This document shows, piece after piece, positions 7,615 through 15,576 of a stretch of 50,189 bases of DNA. A model generated the notes under the pieces. The model made no database searches. It saw only the letters and a list, made by a program, of their open reading frames with translations, and had not been told where the DNA came from. The position numbers and the translations under genes were made by a program. The stretch comes from Alloalcanivorax xenomutans. GTDB taxonomy: Bacteria > Pseudomonadota > Gammaproteobacteria > Pseudomonadales > Alcanivoracaceae. The first letter of the stretch is position 1, and every line of letters begins with the position of its first letter. The stretch lies in contig NZ_OBMO01000027.1 in the NCBI RefSeq assembly GCF_900217905.1, positions 1-50,189 on the forward strand, in the 5' to 3' direction.

Positions 7615-8763
7615 ATGAAGCCCATCGTAGTGATCGGATCCGGTCTGGCCGGATTCAACGTGGTCAAGGAATTCCGCAAGCTGGATAAGGAAACGCCGCT
7701 GGTGGTGCTGACCGCCGACGACGGCCGCAGTTACTCCAAGCCGATGCTGTCCACCGGTTTCACCAAGGAAAAAACCGCCGATGAACTGGCCATGGCCTCA
7801 CCGGAACAGGTGGCCGAGCAGTTCAACGTCACGGTGCGGACCCACGTTCATGTGGCCGGTATCGATGCCGACGGGCACCGGGTGCTGCTGCCGGACGATC
7901 ACCTGGATTACAGCAAACTGGTGCTGGCGCTGGGGGCGGATACCTGGACGCCGCCGTTGGAAGGTGACGCGGTGGGCGAGGTGTTCTCGGTCAATGACCT
8001 GATGGACTACGGCCGCTTCCGCGAAGCCCTGCAAGGCAAGCGCCGCGTGACGATTCTCGGTGGTGGTCTGATCGGCTGTGAATTCGCCAACGATCTGAGC
8101 AACGGCGGCTTTGAAGTGGCCCTGGTGGAACCGATGGGGCGCTGCCTGCCACTGTTGTTGCCGCCGGCGGCTTCCGAGGCGGTGGGCCGGGGACTTGAGG
8201 CCCTGGGCGTGCGTTTCCATTTCGGTCCCCTGGCACAGGCGGTACACCACGGTGATGATGGCACTCTGATTACCGAACTGTCCGATGGTACCCGGGTGGA
8301 ATCCGACGTGGTGCTGTCCGCCATCGGCTTGCGTCCGCGCATCGACATGGCCAAGGAAGCCGGTCTGCGCACCAACCGGGGCATCCTCACCGATCGCACC
8401 CTGCGCACCAGCGCCGAGGACATCTACGCCCTGGGCGATTGCGCGGAAGTGGAAGGCCATGTTCTGCCCTATGTGCTGCCGCTGATGGCCAGCGCCCGCG
8501 CCCTGGCCAAAACCCTGGCAGGCGAGGAGACCGCGGTGAGTTACGGCGTCATGCCGGTGACCATCAAGACTCCGGCTTGCCCGGTGGTGGTCTGCCCGCC
8601 GCCGGCGGATAGTGAAGGCGAGTGGGAAGTGACGCAGCAGGAAAATGATGTCACCGCCCTGTTCCGCGGCGCCGACGGCACACTGCTGGGCTACGCCCTC
8701 ACCGGTGAGGCGGTGAAGGAAAAGCTCAAACTCAACAAGGAACTGCCGGCCCTGATGCCCTGA
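7615..8763 (+). CDS. rubB: Rubredoxin-NAD(+) reductase (RubB/AlkT-like)
   Basis: The 382-residue flavoprotein has an N-terminal FAD-binding Rossmann motif (IGSGLAGFNVVKEF, from residue 7), a second dinucleotide motif for NAD(P)H (LGGGLIGCEFA, near 147), and the FAD-contacting YALGDCAEVEG near residue 272. This is the layout of class-I pyridine nucleotide-disulfide reductases that reduce rubredoxin. It passes NADH electrons to the adjacent RubA for alkane hydroxylation. The gap to rubA contains a short direct repeat of CCCTGGCACCA. The start ATG at 7615 has AAGGAG upstream. Confidence 0.93.
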   Translation: MKPIVVIGSGLAGFNVVKEFRKLDKETPLVVLTADDGRSYSKPMLSTGFTKEKTADELAMASPEQVAEQFNVTVRTHVHVAGIDADGHRVLLPDDHLDYSKLVLALGADTWTPPLEGDAVGEVFSVNDLMDYGRFREALQGKRRVTILGGGLIGCEFANDLSNGGFEVALVEPMGRCLPLLLPPAASEAVGRGLEALGVRFHFGPLAQAVHHGDDGTLITELSDGTRVESDVVLSAIGLRPRIDMAKEAGLRTNRGILTDRTLRTSAEDIYALGDCAEVEGHVLPYVLPLMASARALAKTLAGEETAVSYGVMPVTIKTPACPVVVCPPPADSEGEWEVTQQENDVTALFRGADGTLLGYALTGEAVKEKLKLNKELPALMP

Positions 8764-8792
8764 CCGGGCCGGCCGCTGGCCGGGAGCGCGTA

Positions 8793-9173
8793 ATGAAGTT
8801 TCGTTTCATCTTGATGCTGCTCGGCTGGCGATTGCGCTGGCTGGGCCGCCACAATGAGGGTTTTCGCCAGCAATTGGAGCACCGCGATGTGCTGATGCAA
8901 TGGCGTACCTTCGATGGCCGGGTGGCCCGCTGGTATCACTTCACACCGCAAGGTGTAAAACACGGCGCCGGTTTGCACGGCGCGCCCACCATCACCCTGA
9001 ATTTCCGCGACGCGGATTACGCGTTCCGCACCCTGCGTGCCTCCGGCAAGAACCAGATGGCGTTCATGGAAGGCATGCAGGCCGGCGATATCAAGGTGGA
9101 AGGGGACCCGGGCCAGCTGATGTGGTTCATGACCCTGATGAAATTCATCATGCCCGGGAAAAAGAAACGCTGA
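8793..9173 (+). CDS. SCP2 sterol-binding-like protein
   Basis: This basic protein of 126 residues resembles small SCP2/lipid-carrier-like domains: a helix-rich N-terminus (MKFRFILMLLGWRLRW), a strand region around TITLNFRDADYAFRTL, and the typical GDIKVEGDPGQLMWFM segment. Such proteins bind lipids or acyl chains. A role alongside the alkane-oxidation electron carriers encoded just upstream, 29 bases away on the same strand, is plausible but inferred. A terminator-like hairpin follows. Confidence 0.65.
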   Translation: MKFRFILMLLGWRLRWLGRHNEGFRQQLEHRDVLMQWRTFDGRVARWYHFTPQGVKHGAGLHGAPTITLNFRDADYAFRTLRASGKNQMAFMEGMQAGDIKVEGDPGQLMWFMTLMKFIMPGKKKR

Positions 9174-9187
9174 TTCCCTGAATAACA

Positions 9188-9213
9188 CCGGCGCCCTGGC
9201 GGGGCGGCTTTTG
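9188..9213 (+). terminator. Terminator after the rubA-rubB-SCP2 operon
   Basis: A short GC hairpin (CGCCC with GGGCG, loop TGGCG) is followed by GCTTTTGT, consistent with a modest factor-independent terminator. Confidence 0.45.
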
Positions 9214-9289
9214 TCCGATTTATTCAAGACATCCGGGCGACGTTGAGCCAAGCTCACGGGTCCCTGTTCCCCTGTTTTGGAGAAGACGG

Positions 9290-9706
9290 ATGAAGCCGAA
9301 CATAAAAGTCATCACCCTGGGCGTGGATGACCTGCATCGTTCCCTTAGGTTTTATCGCGACGGCCTTGGTTTGCCCACCGAGGGCATCGTTGGCACCGAA
9401 TTCGAGGACGGCGCGGTGGTGTTTTTCCATCTCGACGGTGGCCTGGTGCTGGCGCTGTATCCTCGCCCGGCCCTGGCCAAGGGAGCGGGCGTCCCGTTGG
9501 TACCCGCCTCGGCCGGAGGCTTTACTCTGGCCCATAATGTGGGCTCGCCGGAGGAAGTGGACGAGGTTATGCGGCAGGCCGAGGAGGCCGGTGCCCACGT
9601 AACCAAGATCGCGGAAAAAGCGTTCTGGGGCGGCTATTGCGGCTACTTCCAGGATCCGGATGGCCACCTCTGGGAGGTCGCCTGGAATCCGGATTGGGAA
9701 GAATAA
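9290..9706 (+). CDS. VOC (glyoxalase/bleomycin-resistance fold) protein
   Basis: The 138-residue protein has the two beta-alpha-beta-beta-beta halves of the VOC fold. The first begins IKVITLGVDDLHRSLRFYRDGLG and the second carries GYFQDPDGHLWEVAWNP, with a Glu metal ligand. Members include glyoxalase I, dioxygenases and drug-binding proteins, and the substrate cannot be told from sequence. The ATG at 9290 has GGAG upstream. It is separate from its neighbours, with a promoter-sized gap on each side. Confidence 0.85.
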   Translation: MKPNIKVITLGVDDLHRSLRFYRDGLGLPTEGIVGTEFEDGAVVFFHLDGGLVLALYPRPALAKGAGVPLVPASAGGFTLAHNVGSPEEVDEVMRQAEEAGAHVTKIAEKAFWGGYCGYFQDPDGHLWEVAWNPDWEE

Positions 9707-9900
9707 TGACGGCTTGCGCCGGAAACGGGGCAGCGGGTTAAGATTGGCCCAGGCGATGCGCCTCTGAGTTATTCAACCGACCGGGAAGCTCCATGAGCAT
9801 TCGTTGCGTTTGGTCCATTCCGCCATTGCTGGGACAGCCGCCCGCCGCCCCGGAGCCCGCCGGTATACGGCGGCGCTCGTCCTGACCGGGTCGAGCGGGT

Positions 9901-10722
9901 ATGGAAGCCTATTTCCACTCTCCCGGCGCACCCCTTTCCGAGCACATCGAACAGATATGGTGGGTGCGTTTCACGGCGCCTGAGTACCATCTCGAACGAG
10001 TGCTGCCGCGCGGCAAGATGCAACTCATCTTCAACCTGGATGACGCCGATCTGCGCGTCTACGACCCCACCGACATCACCCGTGTCAGCCGATTCCGCGG
10101 GCCCTTGATCAGCGGTGTGCACGACGGCTACATGGTCATCGATACCGCCGAGCAAGCGCACATCATGGGTGTGGTGTTCCGTCCCGGTGGTGTGCCGCCG
10201 ATATTGGGTTGCGCGGCGCCTGAATTTCGCAATGTCCATGTGCCATTGGATGACGCCCTCGGGGCACCGGCGATGGATCTTCAGATGGCGCTGTGGGAGG
10301 CGGACTCACCCCGGCGGTGTTTCCTGTTGATGGAGCAGGCATTGCGGCGCTGGTTACGACCCCCGCCACGGACTTCGGTGACCGCCAATGGCGCTCTGGC
10401 CCTGATGGTCCGGGAACCCGGGCTGCGTGCCACCGGTTCCCTGGCTGAGCATTGCGGTATCAGCCAGCGGCACCTGATTCGCTGTTTCCACGACACTGTC
10501 GGCGTGACGCCCAAACAATACGCGAGGCTGCTGCGCTTCCATCACAGCCTTGAGCTGCTGCGTCACCTGCCGCCGCTGGATCTGGACCAGGTGGCGCTGG
10601 TCTGTGGCTATTACGACCAGGCCCATTTCAATCGGGACTTCCGTGACCTGGCCGGAATTACGCCAGGCCATTACCGGCGCTGGTCGCGGCCGGATATCTT
10701 TCATCTGCCATTGCTGGATTGA
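9901..10722 (+). CDS. AraC family transcriptional regulator
   Basis: The 273-residue protein has an N-terminal DUF6597-type sensor region (YFHSPGAPLSEHIEQIWWV, LPRGKMQLIFNL) and a C-terminal double helix-turn-helix of the AraC family (about residues 165-265, with SLAEHCGISQRHLIRCFHDTVGVTPKQY and DQAHFNRDFRDLAGITPGHYRRW). Such regulators usually activate adjacent catabolic or stress genes. A VOC gene lies 81 bases downstream on the same strand and is the natural target. The ATG at 9901 is used; its ribosome-binding site is weak. Confidence 0.85.
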   Translation: MEAYFHSPGAPLSEHIEQIWWVRFTAPEYHLERVLPRGKMQLIFNLDDADLRVYDPTDITRVSRFRGPLISGVHDGYMVIDTAEQAHIMGVVFRPGGVPPILGCAAPEFRNVHVPLDDALGAPAMDLQMALWEADSPRRCFLLMEQALRRWLRPPPRTSVTANGALALMVREPGLRATGSLAEHCGISQRHLIRCFHDTVGVTPKQYARLLRFHHSLELLRHLPPLDLDQVALVCGYYDQAHFNRDFRDLAGITPGHYRRWSRPDIFHLPLLD

Positions 10723-10803
10723 GCGGCGCTCAGGTCAACTATTTACAATACCGGTGTTATCGGCCGCGCCAGAATATCGGCACCGACCGACCAGGAGAGC
10801 ACC

Positions 10804-11217
10804 ATGAGTTCGACCATCATTCCCTGTCTCAGTTACCGTGACGCCGATGCCGCCATTCGCTGGTTGTGTGACACCTTTGGCTTCCGTGAGCAGGCGGTTT
10901 ATCGCGACGACAATGGCGACGTGCTGCATGCCCAGCTGGTATTGGGCGCCGGCATGGTGATGCTGGGCACTGCCCGCGAGAACGAATACGGCTGCAATAT
11001 CCTGCAGCCCGGCGAGACCGGCGGCAAAGAGACCCAGTCGCCCTATGTGGTGGTGGCGGATCCGCGCGACGTCCACGAAAAAGTCAAAGCCAACGGCGGC
11101 GAAATCGTCATCGAACTGACGGCGCCGGATTACGGTGGCGAGAATTTTTCCTGCCGCGACCCACAAGGCCATTTCTGGAATATCGGAAGCTACGATCCCT
11201 GGGCCGGCGATCACTGA
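10804..11217 (+). CDS. VOC family protein, PhnB/glyoxalase-like
   Basis: The 137-residue protein is of the VOC fold with the sub-family pattern IIPCLSYRDADAAIRWLCDTFGF at the start and CRDPQGHFWNIGSYDPW at the end. Proteins of this type often accompany AraC regulators, as here. The enzymatic substrate is unknown. The start ATG at 10804 has AGGAGAG at good spacing. It is likely in one transcription unit with, or controlled by, the AraC gene upstream. Confidence 0.85.
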   Translation: MSSTIIPCLSYRDADAAIRWLCDTFGFREQAVYRDDNGDVLHAQLVLGAGMVMLGTARENEYGCNILQPGETGGKETQSPYVVVADPRDVHEKVKANGGEIVIELTAPDYGGENFSCRDPQGHFWNIGSYDPWAGDH

Positions 11218-11297
11218 ATCGGTGCGCCCCGGTTGTCGGCGTTGCACCGTAGGGCCACCATAGGCGGCTCATTCGAAAGCAGCGCAGGCGGCATCTC

Positions 11298-11876
11298 ATG
11301 GCGAACCGAAGCTATCTTTACGCGACCGACCGGGTTCCCGCGCGGACGCCGGATCAGCCCAAACCCGTGGTCCGGGGGTTGTCCGAATGGGGGTACGCGA
11401 TTCCGCTCAGCTACCGGCTGCTGGTGTCCGCCGATACCGTGATCTGCCCCTCCATGATCTGGGAACTGGACGACGACGTGGCGCTGGCGGGGGATTACGA
11501 CAAGGGCGTAAGGCGCCTGTGTGACTTCCTGGCGCGCATCGACTGGCCCGAGGCAGCGGAACTGGTGCAAGAGGCGGAAGCCTTCCTGAATGCGCCGGAG
11601 AATCGCGCCGATCACATTGTGCTGGAGTGCGCCGAGATCTTCGACCTGGACGAGACGCCACTGGCCCAGCAGAACCGGGACCTGTTCGGGAGTCTGGCGG
11701 ATCTGGACCAGGAAATGGAACGCACCTTGCGCCACCTCAATCAGGTCAAACCCTCGGCTCCCGGCCCCCTGGCGCGGATGCTGAACCTGCAACCGGCGAA
11801 CCCGCTGGCGCCGCTCCATGAGTTGGGGCTGGGCAACTGGTCCAACGTGCTCTACTTCGATTTCAGCGAGGACTGA
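11298..11876 (+). CDS. Uncharacterised protein beginning MANRSYLYA
   Basis: This acidic, soluble protein of 192 residues has no signal peptide or membrane segment. The opening MANRSYLYATDRVP and the later LSEWGYAIPLSYRLLVS, followed by an acidic helical middle, resemble a conserved but uncharacterised bacterial family. I assign no function. The C-terminus ends LGLGNWSNVLYFDFSED. Its last 25 bases overlap the end of the convergent lysR gene, so one transcript is antisense to the end of the other. The start ATG at 11298 is supported by the conserved N-terminal motif. Confidence 0.7.
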   Translation: MANRSYLYATDRVPARTPDQPKPVVRGLSEWGYAIPLSYRLLVSADTVICPSMIWELDDDVALAGDYDKGVRRLCDFLARIDWPEAAELVQEAEAFLNAPENRADHIVLECAEIFDLDETPLAQQNRDLFGSLADLDQEMERTLRHLNQVKPSAPGPLARMLNLQPANPLAPLHELGLGNWSNVLYFDFSED

Positions 11877-12706
11877 TCGGTCCAGCCGGCCTCCCGTACC
11901 ACCTCTTCCAGCCAATCCAGGCAGGCCCGGATCGCCGGGCGTTCGCGCAAATCCTCGTGCAGCACCACCCACAGAGGCCGACTCACCCTTATGGTTGGCT
12001 GTGCCGCCACCAGGCCGGGGTCGGCGTCGATCATTGGATCCGGCAGCATCGCCATGCCAAGCCCCGAACGCACCGCCGCCTGAATGCCCGTGAGGCCCGC
12101 AATGCGTGCCACCGGCGGATCCCGGAACACGCCGGCCATGGCCTGGATCTCCGGCAGATCGTCCCAGCCGCGATGGTAGGCGATCCAGCCCTGGGCGGAG
12201 CCCCGCACCGAGCTGGCCAGCGTCAGCCCGAGGGCGCCCAGACGCCGGGCCACCAGATGCTCTTCCCGGGGGCGGGCCAGACGCAGCGCCAGATCCGCGT
12301 CCCGGCGGGACAGGCTGACGGTGGTATTGGACGCCGCCAGCTCCATGGTCAGCGCCGGGTGGCGCCGATGCAGATCAATCAGACGGGGCGCCAGCAGCGC
12401 CTCCACGATCCAGGCCACCGAGGTCAGCCGTACCAGCCCCGATACCGTCCCCTGGCCGTGATCCGGATTGGTCCGCAGCAATGCCTGCTCCATGCGCTCC
12501 GCCGCACGCGCCAGCCGCTCGCCCGTGGGCGTTGGCTGCAGGCCGTCCCGCCCCCGCAGAAACAAAGTGGTGCCCTGACGGCCTTCCACGGCGGCGAGGC
12601 GGCGGGCCATGGTGGTCTCGTTCACCCCAAGACGGCGCGCCGCTTCGCGCAGAGTACCGGAGCGGCTCAGGGCCAGCAGAAAACGGAAATCATCCCAATC
12701 TTTCAT
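11852..12706 (-). CDS. LysR family transcriptional regulator
   Basis: The 284-residue protein has the LysR winged helix-turn-helix (residues 1-60, MKDWDDFRFLLALSRSGTLREAARRLGVNETTMARRLAAVE) and a periplasmic-binding-protein-like effector domain. It belongs to the branch with the shortened opening DWDDFRFLLAL. The ATG at 12706 is chosen over an upstream in-frame start at 12907, because LysR proteins begin just before the DNA-binding helix and the extension would cover the promoter. It is divergent from an isochorismatase-type hydrolase gene, with a perfect palindrome directly at its start, so it probably controls that gene. Confidence 0.9.
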   Translation of the reverse strand: MKDWDDFRFLLALSRSGTLREAARRLGVNETTMARRLAAVEGRQGTTLFLRGRDGLQPTPTGERLARAAERMEQALLRTNPDHGQGTVSGLVRLTSVAWIVEALLAPRLIDLHRRHPALTMELAASNTTVSLSRRDADLALRLARPREEHLVARRLGALGLTLASSVRGSAQGWIAYHRGWDDLPEIQAMAGVFRDPPVARIAGLTGIQAAVRSGLGMAMLPDPMIDADPGLVAAQPTIRVSRPLWVVLHEDLRERPAIRACLDWLEEVVREAGWTDQSSLKSK

Positions 12707-12707
12707 G

Positions 12708-12723
12708 CCTGCATTTTTGCAGG
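12708..12723. promoter_or_regulatory. Palindrome at the lysR start, likely operator
   Basis: CCTGCA-TTTT-TGCAGG is a perfect 16-base inverted repeat two bases before the lysR ATG (minus strand) and 92 bases before the divergent hydrolase ATG. The position suits autorepression of lysR and activation of the hydrolase. It does not show the usual T-N11-A LysR motif. Confidence 0.45.
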
Positions 12724-12815
12724 TAATGCTCGCAAAATACCAGCTTGGATCAGGCGAATGCGCAGGCCACCATGAGCCCTCCTTGAATTCATGCGCTGAC
12801 ACGGGAGCACGCGAT

Positions 12816-13415
12816 ATGAGTAACGACAAGCCGGTAACCCTGAGAACCCTGGCCGGAGCATCGGCCTGGCAAACCCCGCAACGTGGCAAGGCGGCGGTGG
12901 TGATCATCGATGCCCAGGAAGTTTATGGCAGCGGCGCCTTGCCGCTCACCGGTCTCGATGCTGCCCTGACTGAGATCGAAAGGCTGCGCGAAAGAGCCAA
13001 GAAAATGGATTGGCCAGTGATCCACGTGGCCCACGAAGGCCCCGCCGGCAGCCCCTTCGACCCGGCCGGTGGTGGCGCCTTCCTGCAACGCGCCCAACCC
13101 GAGGCAGGCGAGGCCGTGGTGATCAAACCGCGCCCCAACGCCTTCTCTGGCACGGACCTGGAACAGCATCTGCGCGACGTGGAGGGCCCGGTCCTGGTGG
13201 TCGGCTTCATGACCCACATGTGTGTTTCCTCCACCGTGCGGGCCGGCTACGACCTGGGCTTCGACATGGCGGTGGTCGCCGCCGCCTGCGCCACCCGCGA
13301 TCTGCCCGCCACCTATGGCACCGGCGTGGTTCCGGCCGAACAACTGCACAACGCGGCCCTGGCGGCGATGTCGGATGTGTTCGTGCCGGTGCTGGCGACG
13401 GTGGAAGAGGTTTAG
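12816..13415 (+). CDS. Isochorismatase family cysteine hydrolase
   Basis: The 199-residue protein has the intact D-K-C triad of the family: D32 in VVIIDAQEVY, K104 in VVIKPRPNAF and C136 in GFMTHMCVSSTVRAGYDLGF. Family members hydrolyse isochorismate, nicotinamide, N-carbamoyl compounds or related amides. The substrate here is unknown. The ATG at 12816 with GGGAG upstream is used. A longer frame starting near 12609 would overlap the divergent lysR gene. The divergent LysR regulator is its probable activator. Confidence 0.88.
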   Translation: MSNDKPVTLRTLAGASAWQTPQRGKAAVVIIDAQEVYGSGALPLTGLDAALTEIERLRERAKKMDWPVIHVAHEGPAGSPFDPAGGGAFLQRAQPEAGEAVVIKPRPNAFSGTDLEQHLRDVEGPVLVVGFMTHMCVSSTVRAGYDLGFDMAVVAAACATRDLPATYGTGVVPAEQLHNAALAAMSDVFVPVLATVEEV

Positions 13416-13430
13416 TAACGCCGTTGTTTG

Positions 13431-13556
13431 CGACAAAGCTACCGTGGGAGCCAGCCGGGGCGGCCCTCCGCCTGCTGGCGAATTCTTCCATGATTTATTT
13501 GCTAGCAAGCCAGCGACTTCGTTGCCCTTGTGGGAAGCTGCCTCGAGAGCGAATCG
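13431..13556. repeat. REP-like repeat cluster
   Basis: Degenerate copies of the repeat family: CCGTGGGAGCCAGC with CTGCTGGCGAATTC at 13442-13484, then GCTAGCAAGCCAGCGACTTCG, TTGTGGGAAGCTGCC and GAGAGCGAATCGG up to 13556. It fills the gap between two convergent genes and may act as a transcript end. Confidence 0.6.
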
Positions 13557-13557
13557 G

Positions 13558-13995
13558 CTACCCAAGCTCCTGGGCGAGCCCGATCAGGATTCCTTCCGGA
13601 CCCTGGATGTAGCAGAGGCGGTACGTGTCTTCGAATTGCGCCACCGTGCCGACAAGTTTCGCACCGCGTTTGTCGAGTCGGGCGAGCGTGTCGTCAATAT
13701 CCTCCACGGTGAACATCACGCGCAGATAGCCGAGAGCGTTCACCGGCGCGGTGCGGTGATCGGCGACCACGGGCGGTGCCAGGAACCGGGAGAGTTCGAG
13801 CCGGCTGTGGCCATCCGGCGTGCGCATCATGGCAATCTCGACGCGCATGCCGCGCAATCCGGTAACGTCATCGGCCCAGCTTCCCTCGACAGGCGCGCGG
13901 CCCTCGAGTTCGAGGCCGAGTTCGCTAAAGAACTCAATGGCGGCATCGATGTCTTCGACCACGATGCCCACGTTGTCCATACGCTTGACGGTCAT
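13558..13995 (-). CDS. VOC family protein
   Basis: The 145-residue VOC-fold protein opens MTVKRMDNVGIVVEDIDAAIEFFSELGL and has a second half with YLRVMFTVEDIDDTLARL and YIQGPEGILIGLAQELG, where a Glu metal ligand is kept. It could be a glyoxalase-like lyase or a ligand-binding protein. The ATG at 13995 is chosen because this motif is the conserved beginning, and the frame extends upstream only into the neighbouring methyltransferase. It follows the methyltransferase by 25 bases on the same strand. Confidence 0.85.
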   Translation of the reverse strand: MTVKRMDNVGIVVEDIDAAIEFFSELGLELEGRAPVEGSWADDVTGLRGMRVEIAMMRTPDGHSRLELSRFLAPPVVADHRTAPVNALGYLRVMFTVEDIDDTLARLDKRGAKLVGTVAQFEDTYRLCYIQGPEGILIGLAQELG

Positions 13996-14020
13996 ACTGC
14001 CTCCTTGGCGTCCCGCGTGC

Positions 14021-14605
14021 TCATAGGCAGGATTTATAGGCGACAAATTCACCCTTGCCCACAGGTACCAGACAGGTAGTAAATCGGGGGTGCTGTTGAA
14101 GATGAGCGATGAAGTCGGCCATCTCCGCCGCATGAGACAGGGCGTTGTCGCAAACCAGAACGCCACCGGGTTTCACTGCTTCCATGATACGGTCGGCGAC
14201 GTCCAGATACTGGCTCCGATCGGCATCGAGAAAGACCAGATCAAAGGTCGCGGTATTGCCCCGAAGGTAAGTGACGGCGTCGCCCTTGATCTGCTCAATG
14301 CGATCAACAAGACCCGCGCGCTGAAAATTTGCCTTGGCTTCACCAATCTTGTCGTTATCGAACTCCACCGTTACCACCCGGCCGCCGTTGTTCAATGACG
14401 AAGCCAGCCACAGAGTGGAGTAACCGTTGGAGGTGCCAATCTCCAGCACCCGCCCGGCCCGGATCGCCTTGACCAGCACCGCGAGGAACTCGCCGGTATC
14501 ACGGGTGATGTTCAAGTACTTCCGGCGGCGCTCGCTGACCCGGGCATCATTATCTTTACCCCTTTGTTCAAGTCCTGTGAGCAAGGTATTGAGCGTTGGT
14601 GTCAT
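14021..14605 (-). CDS. SAM-dependent O-methyltransferase, family 3
   Basis: The 194-residue protein has the class-I Rossmann SAM site (VLEIGTSNGYSTLWLA, about residues 53-68) and the metal-binding DLVFLDADRSQYLD motif of catechol/caffeoyl-CoA-type O-methyltransferases. A third motif, KPGGVLVCDNAL, carries the usual Asn/Asp pair. The substrate is probably a small catechol-like or hydroxylated aromatic compound, by family only. It is upstream of a VOC gene on the same strand. The 98-base gap to the next gene upstream holds nothing convincing. Confidence 0.88.
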   Translation of the reverse strand: MTPTLNTLLTGLEQRGKDNDARVSERRRKYLNITRDTGEFLAVLVKAIRAGRVLEIGTSNGYSTLWLASSLNNGGRVVTVEFDNDKIGEAKANFQRAGLVDRIEQIKGDAVTYLRGNTATFDLVFLDADRSQYLDVADRIMEAVKPGGVLVCDNALSHAAEMADFIAHLQQHPRFTTCLVPVGKGEFVAYKSCL

Positions 14606-14703
14606 GTCCTAGACTCGAAAAAGGAAAAGAAAGATGATCATGCCAGTCATGACAAGCGTCATCAGGCTCATCGGCAACAAGCGATGCTGTATATTGCTTG
14701 CGC

Positions 14704-15399
14704 TTATTTTTCAGGAAAGTATCGGGTCACCTCTTTCCAGGGTATGAGGCGATTTAACTGGATTGTTTCGAATACCTGCTTTGCCTTCCTTTCGCTACTC
14801 ATCTGGGCTAACAGGACCAGAGCACCCTGATAGGACGGAACCCCACCATTGCTGGAGATTCTGTTGCGATCAACGACAACATTGCGATCCTCGATCACAT
14901 TGATTTTGGGAAATTCACGCTGTAGCTGCTTTTCACCACCAGCCCAGGTGGTCGCAGTGTAACCATCCAGCAAGCCCGCATGAGCATACAAAAAAGCGCC
15001 AGAGCAGTTGCTCGCCAGCCAGGAAACATTTTCGGCCTGCTTTTTGAGGAATGCTGTTAAATCCTTGTTCTCAAAAAGGCTATCCATGACATAGGAGCTG
15101 GTCACGATAAGCGCATCCAGATTGGGGTTGTCATAGATCGTTGTGTCGACCGTGAGGCGTATGCCTTCCTCGGTGGTCACGACGGTCGCATCTCGATCTA
15201 CACCGATTAATAACACCTTATAATCCGAGAACCAGGATTTCCGTGTGGCAACACCAAAGACCTCGGCTGGAGCGGTCACATCACTACTCAATACTTTGTC
15301 GTAAACCAAAATTCCGATGTGCTTTTCTGCGGCTATCAAAGGCGATGAGAAAAGAACCAAGGAAATCAATAGGATTTTGGCGGCCAGTTTCCTGCTCAT
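14704..15399 (-). CDS. Exported DJ-1/PfpI family protein
   Basis: The 231-residue protein has a signal peptide (KLAAKILLISLVLFSSPLIAA, residues 3-24, cleavage near the second Ala) and a GATase1-like DJ-1/PfpI domain. The nucleophile elbow SNCSGAFLYAHAGLLDG is present. The usual following His (family pattern TTHW) reads ATTWAGG, so the standard Cys-His pair seems broken. GC content is visibly lower than in neighbouring genes, which suggests recent transfer. The ATG at 15399 starts the signal peptide. Cytosolic relatives are isonitrile hydratases, amidases or AraC-linked sensors. The periplasmic role is unknown. Confidence 0.8.
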   Translation of the reverse strand: MSRKLAAKILLISLVLFSSPLIAAEKHIGILVYDKVLSSDVTAPAEVFGVATRKSWFSDYKVLLIGVDRDATVVTTEEGIRLTVDTTIYDNPNLDALIVTSSYVMDSLFENKDLTAFLKKQAENVSWLASNCSGAFLYAHAGLLDGYTATTWAGGEKQLQREFPKINVIEDRNVVVDRNRISSNGGVPSYQGALVLLAQMSSERKAKQVFETIQLNRLIPWKEVTRYFPEK

Positions 15400-15465
15400 A
15401 GTATGGCTTCCTTTATCTGGGCTTGTGGTTGCAGTGGCGTCAACACCTTGGGGCACGAGTATATT

Positions 15466-15550
15466 GGAGTCAGGTCCTGCCTTTTGCCATCAATGTAGTC
15501 ACTTGTCGTGCATGAGGGAGTTGGTGAGGAAGAAAGCAAGACCTGACCCC
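15466..15550. mobile_element. MITE-like element with GTCAGGTC terminal repeats
   Basis: An 85-base segment is bounded by GGAGTCAGGTCCTGCCTT and, inverted, GGGGTCAGGTCTTGCTTT (15 of 18 positions match). It has no coding capacity. Ends reading AGACCTGACCCC are, from memory, frequent beside REP-associated Y1 transposase genes in gammaproteobacteria, so this may be a non-autonomous relic. It lies between two lower-GC genes. No target-site duplication was established. Confidence 0.5.
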
Positions 15551-15576
15551 AAGCTTCTGCTCACGCCCGGAACGGA

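Noticed and set aside
12609-12815. N-terminal extension of the isochorismatase-family protein
   Set aside because: It would overlap the divergent lysR coding region, and the translation lacks family similarity; the ATG at 12816 has a good ribosome-binding site.
14567-14671. 34-codon hydrophobic frame on the minus strand before the O-methyltransferase
   Set aside because: It overlaps the methyltransferase start, has no ribosome-binding site, and no supporting conservation can be seen.
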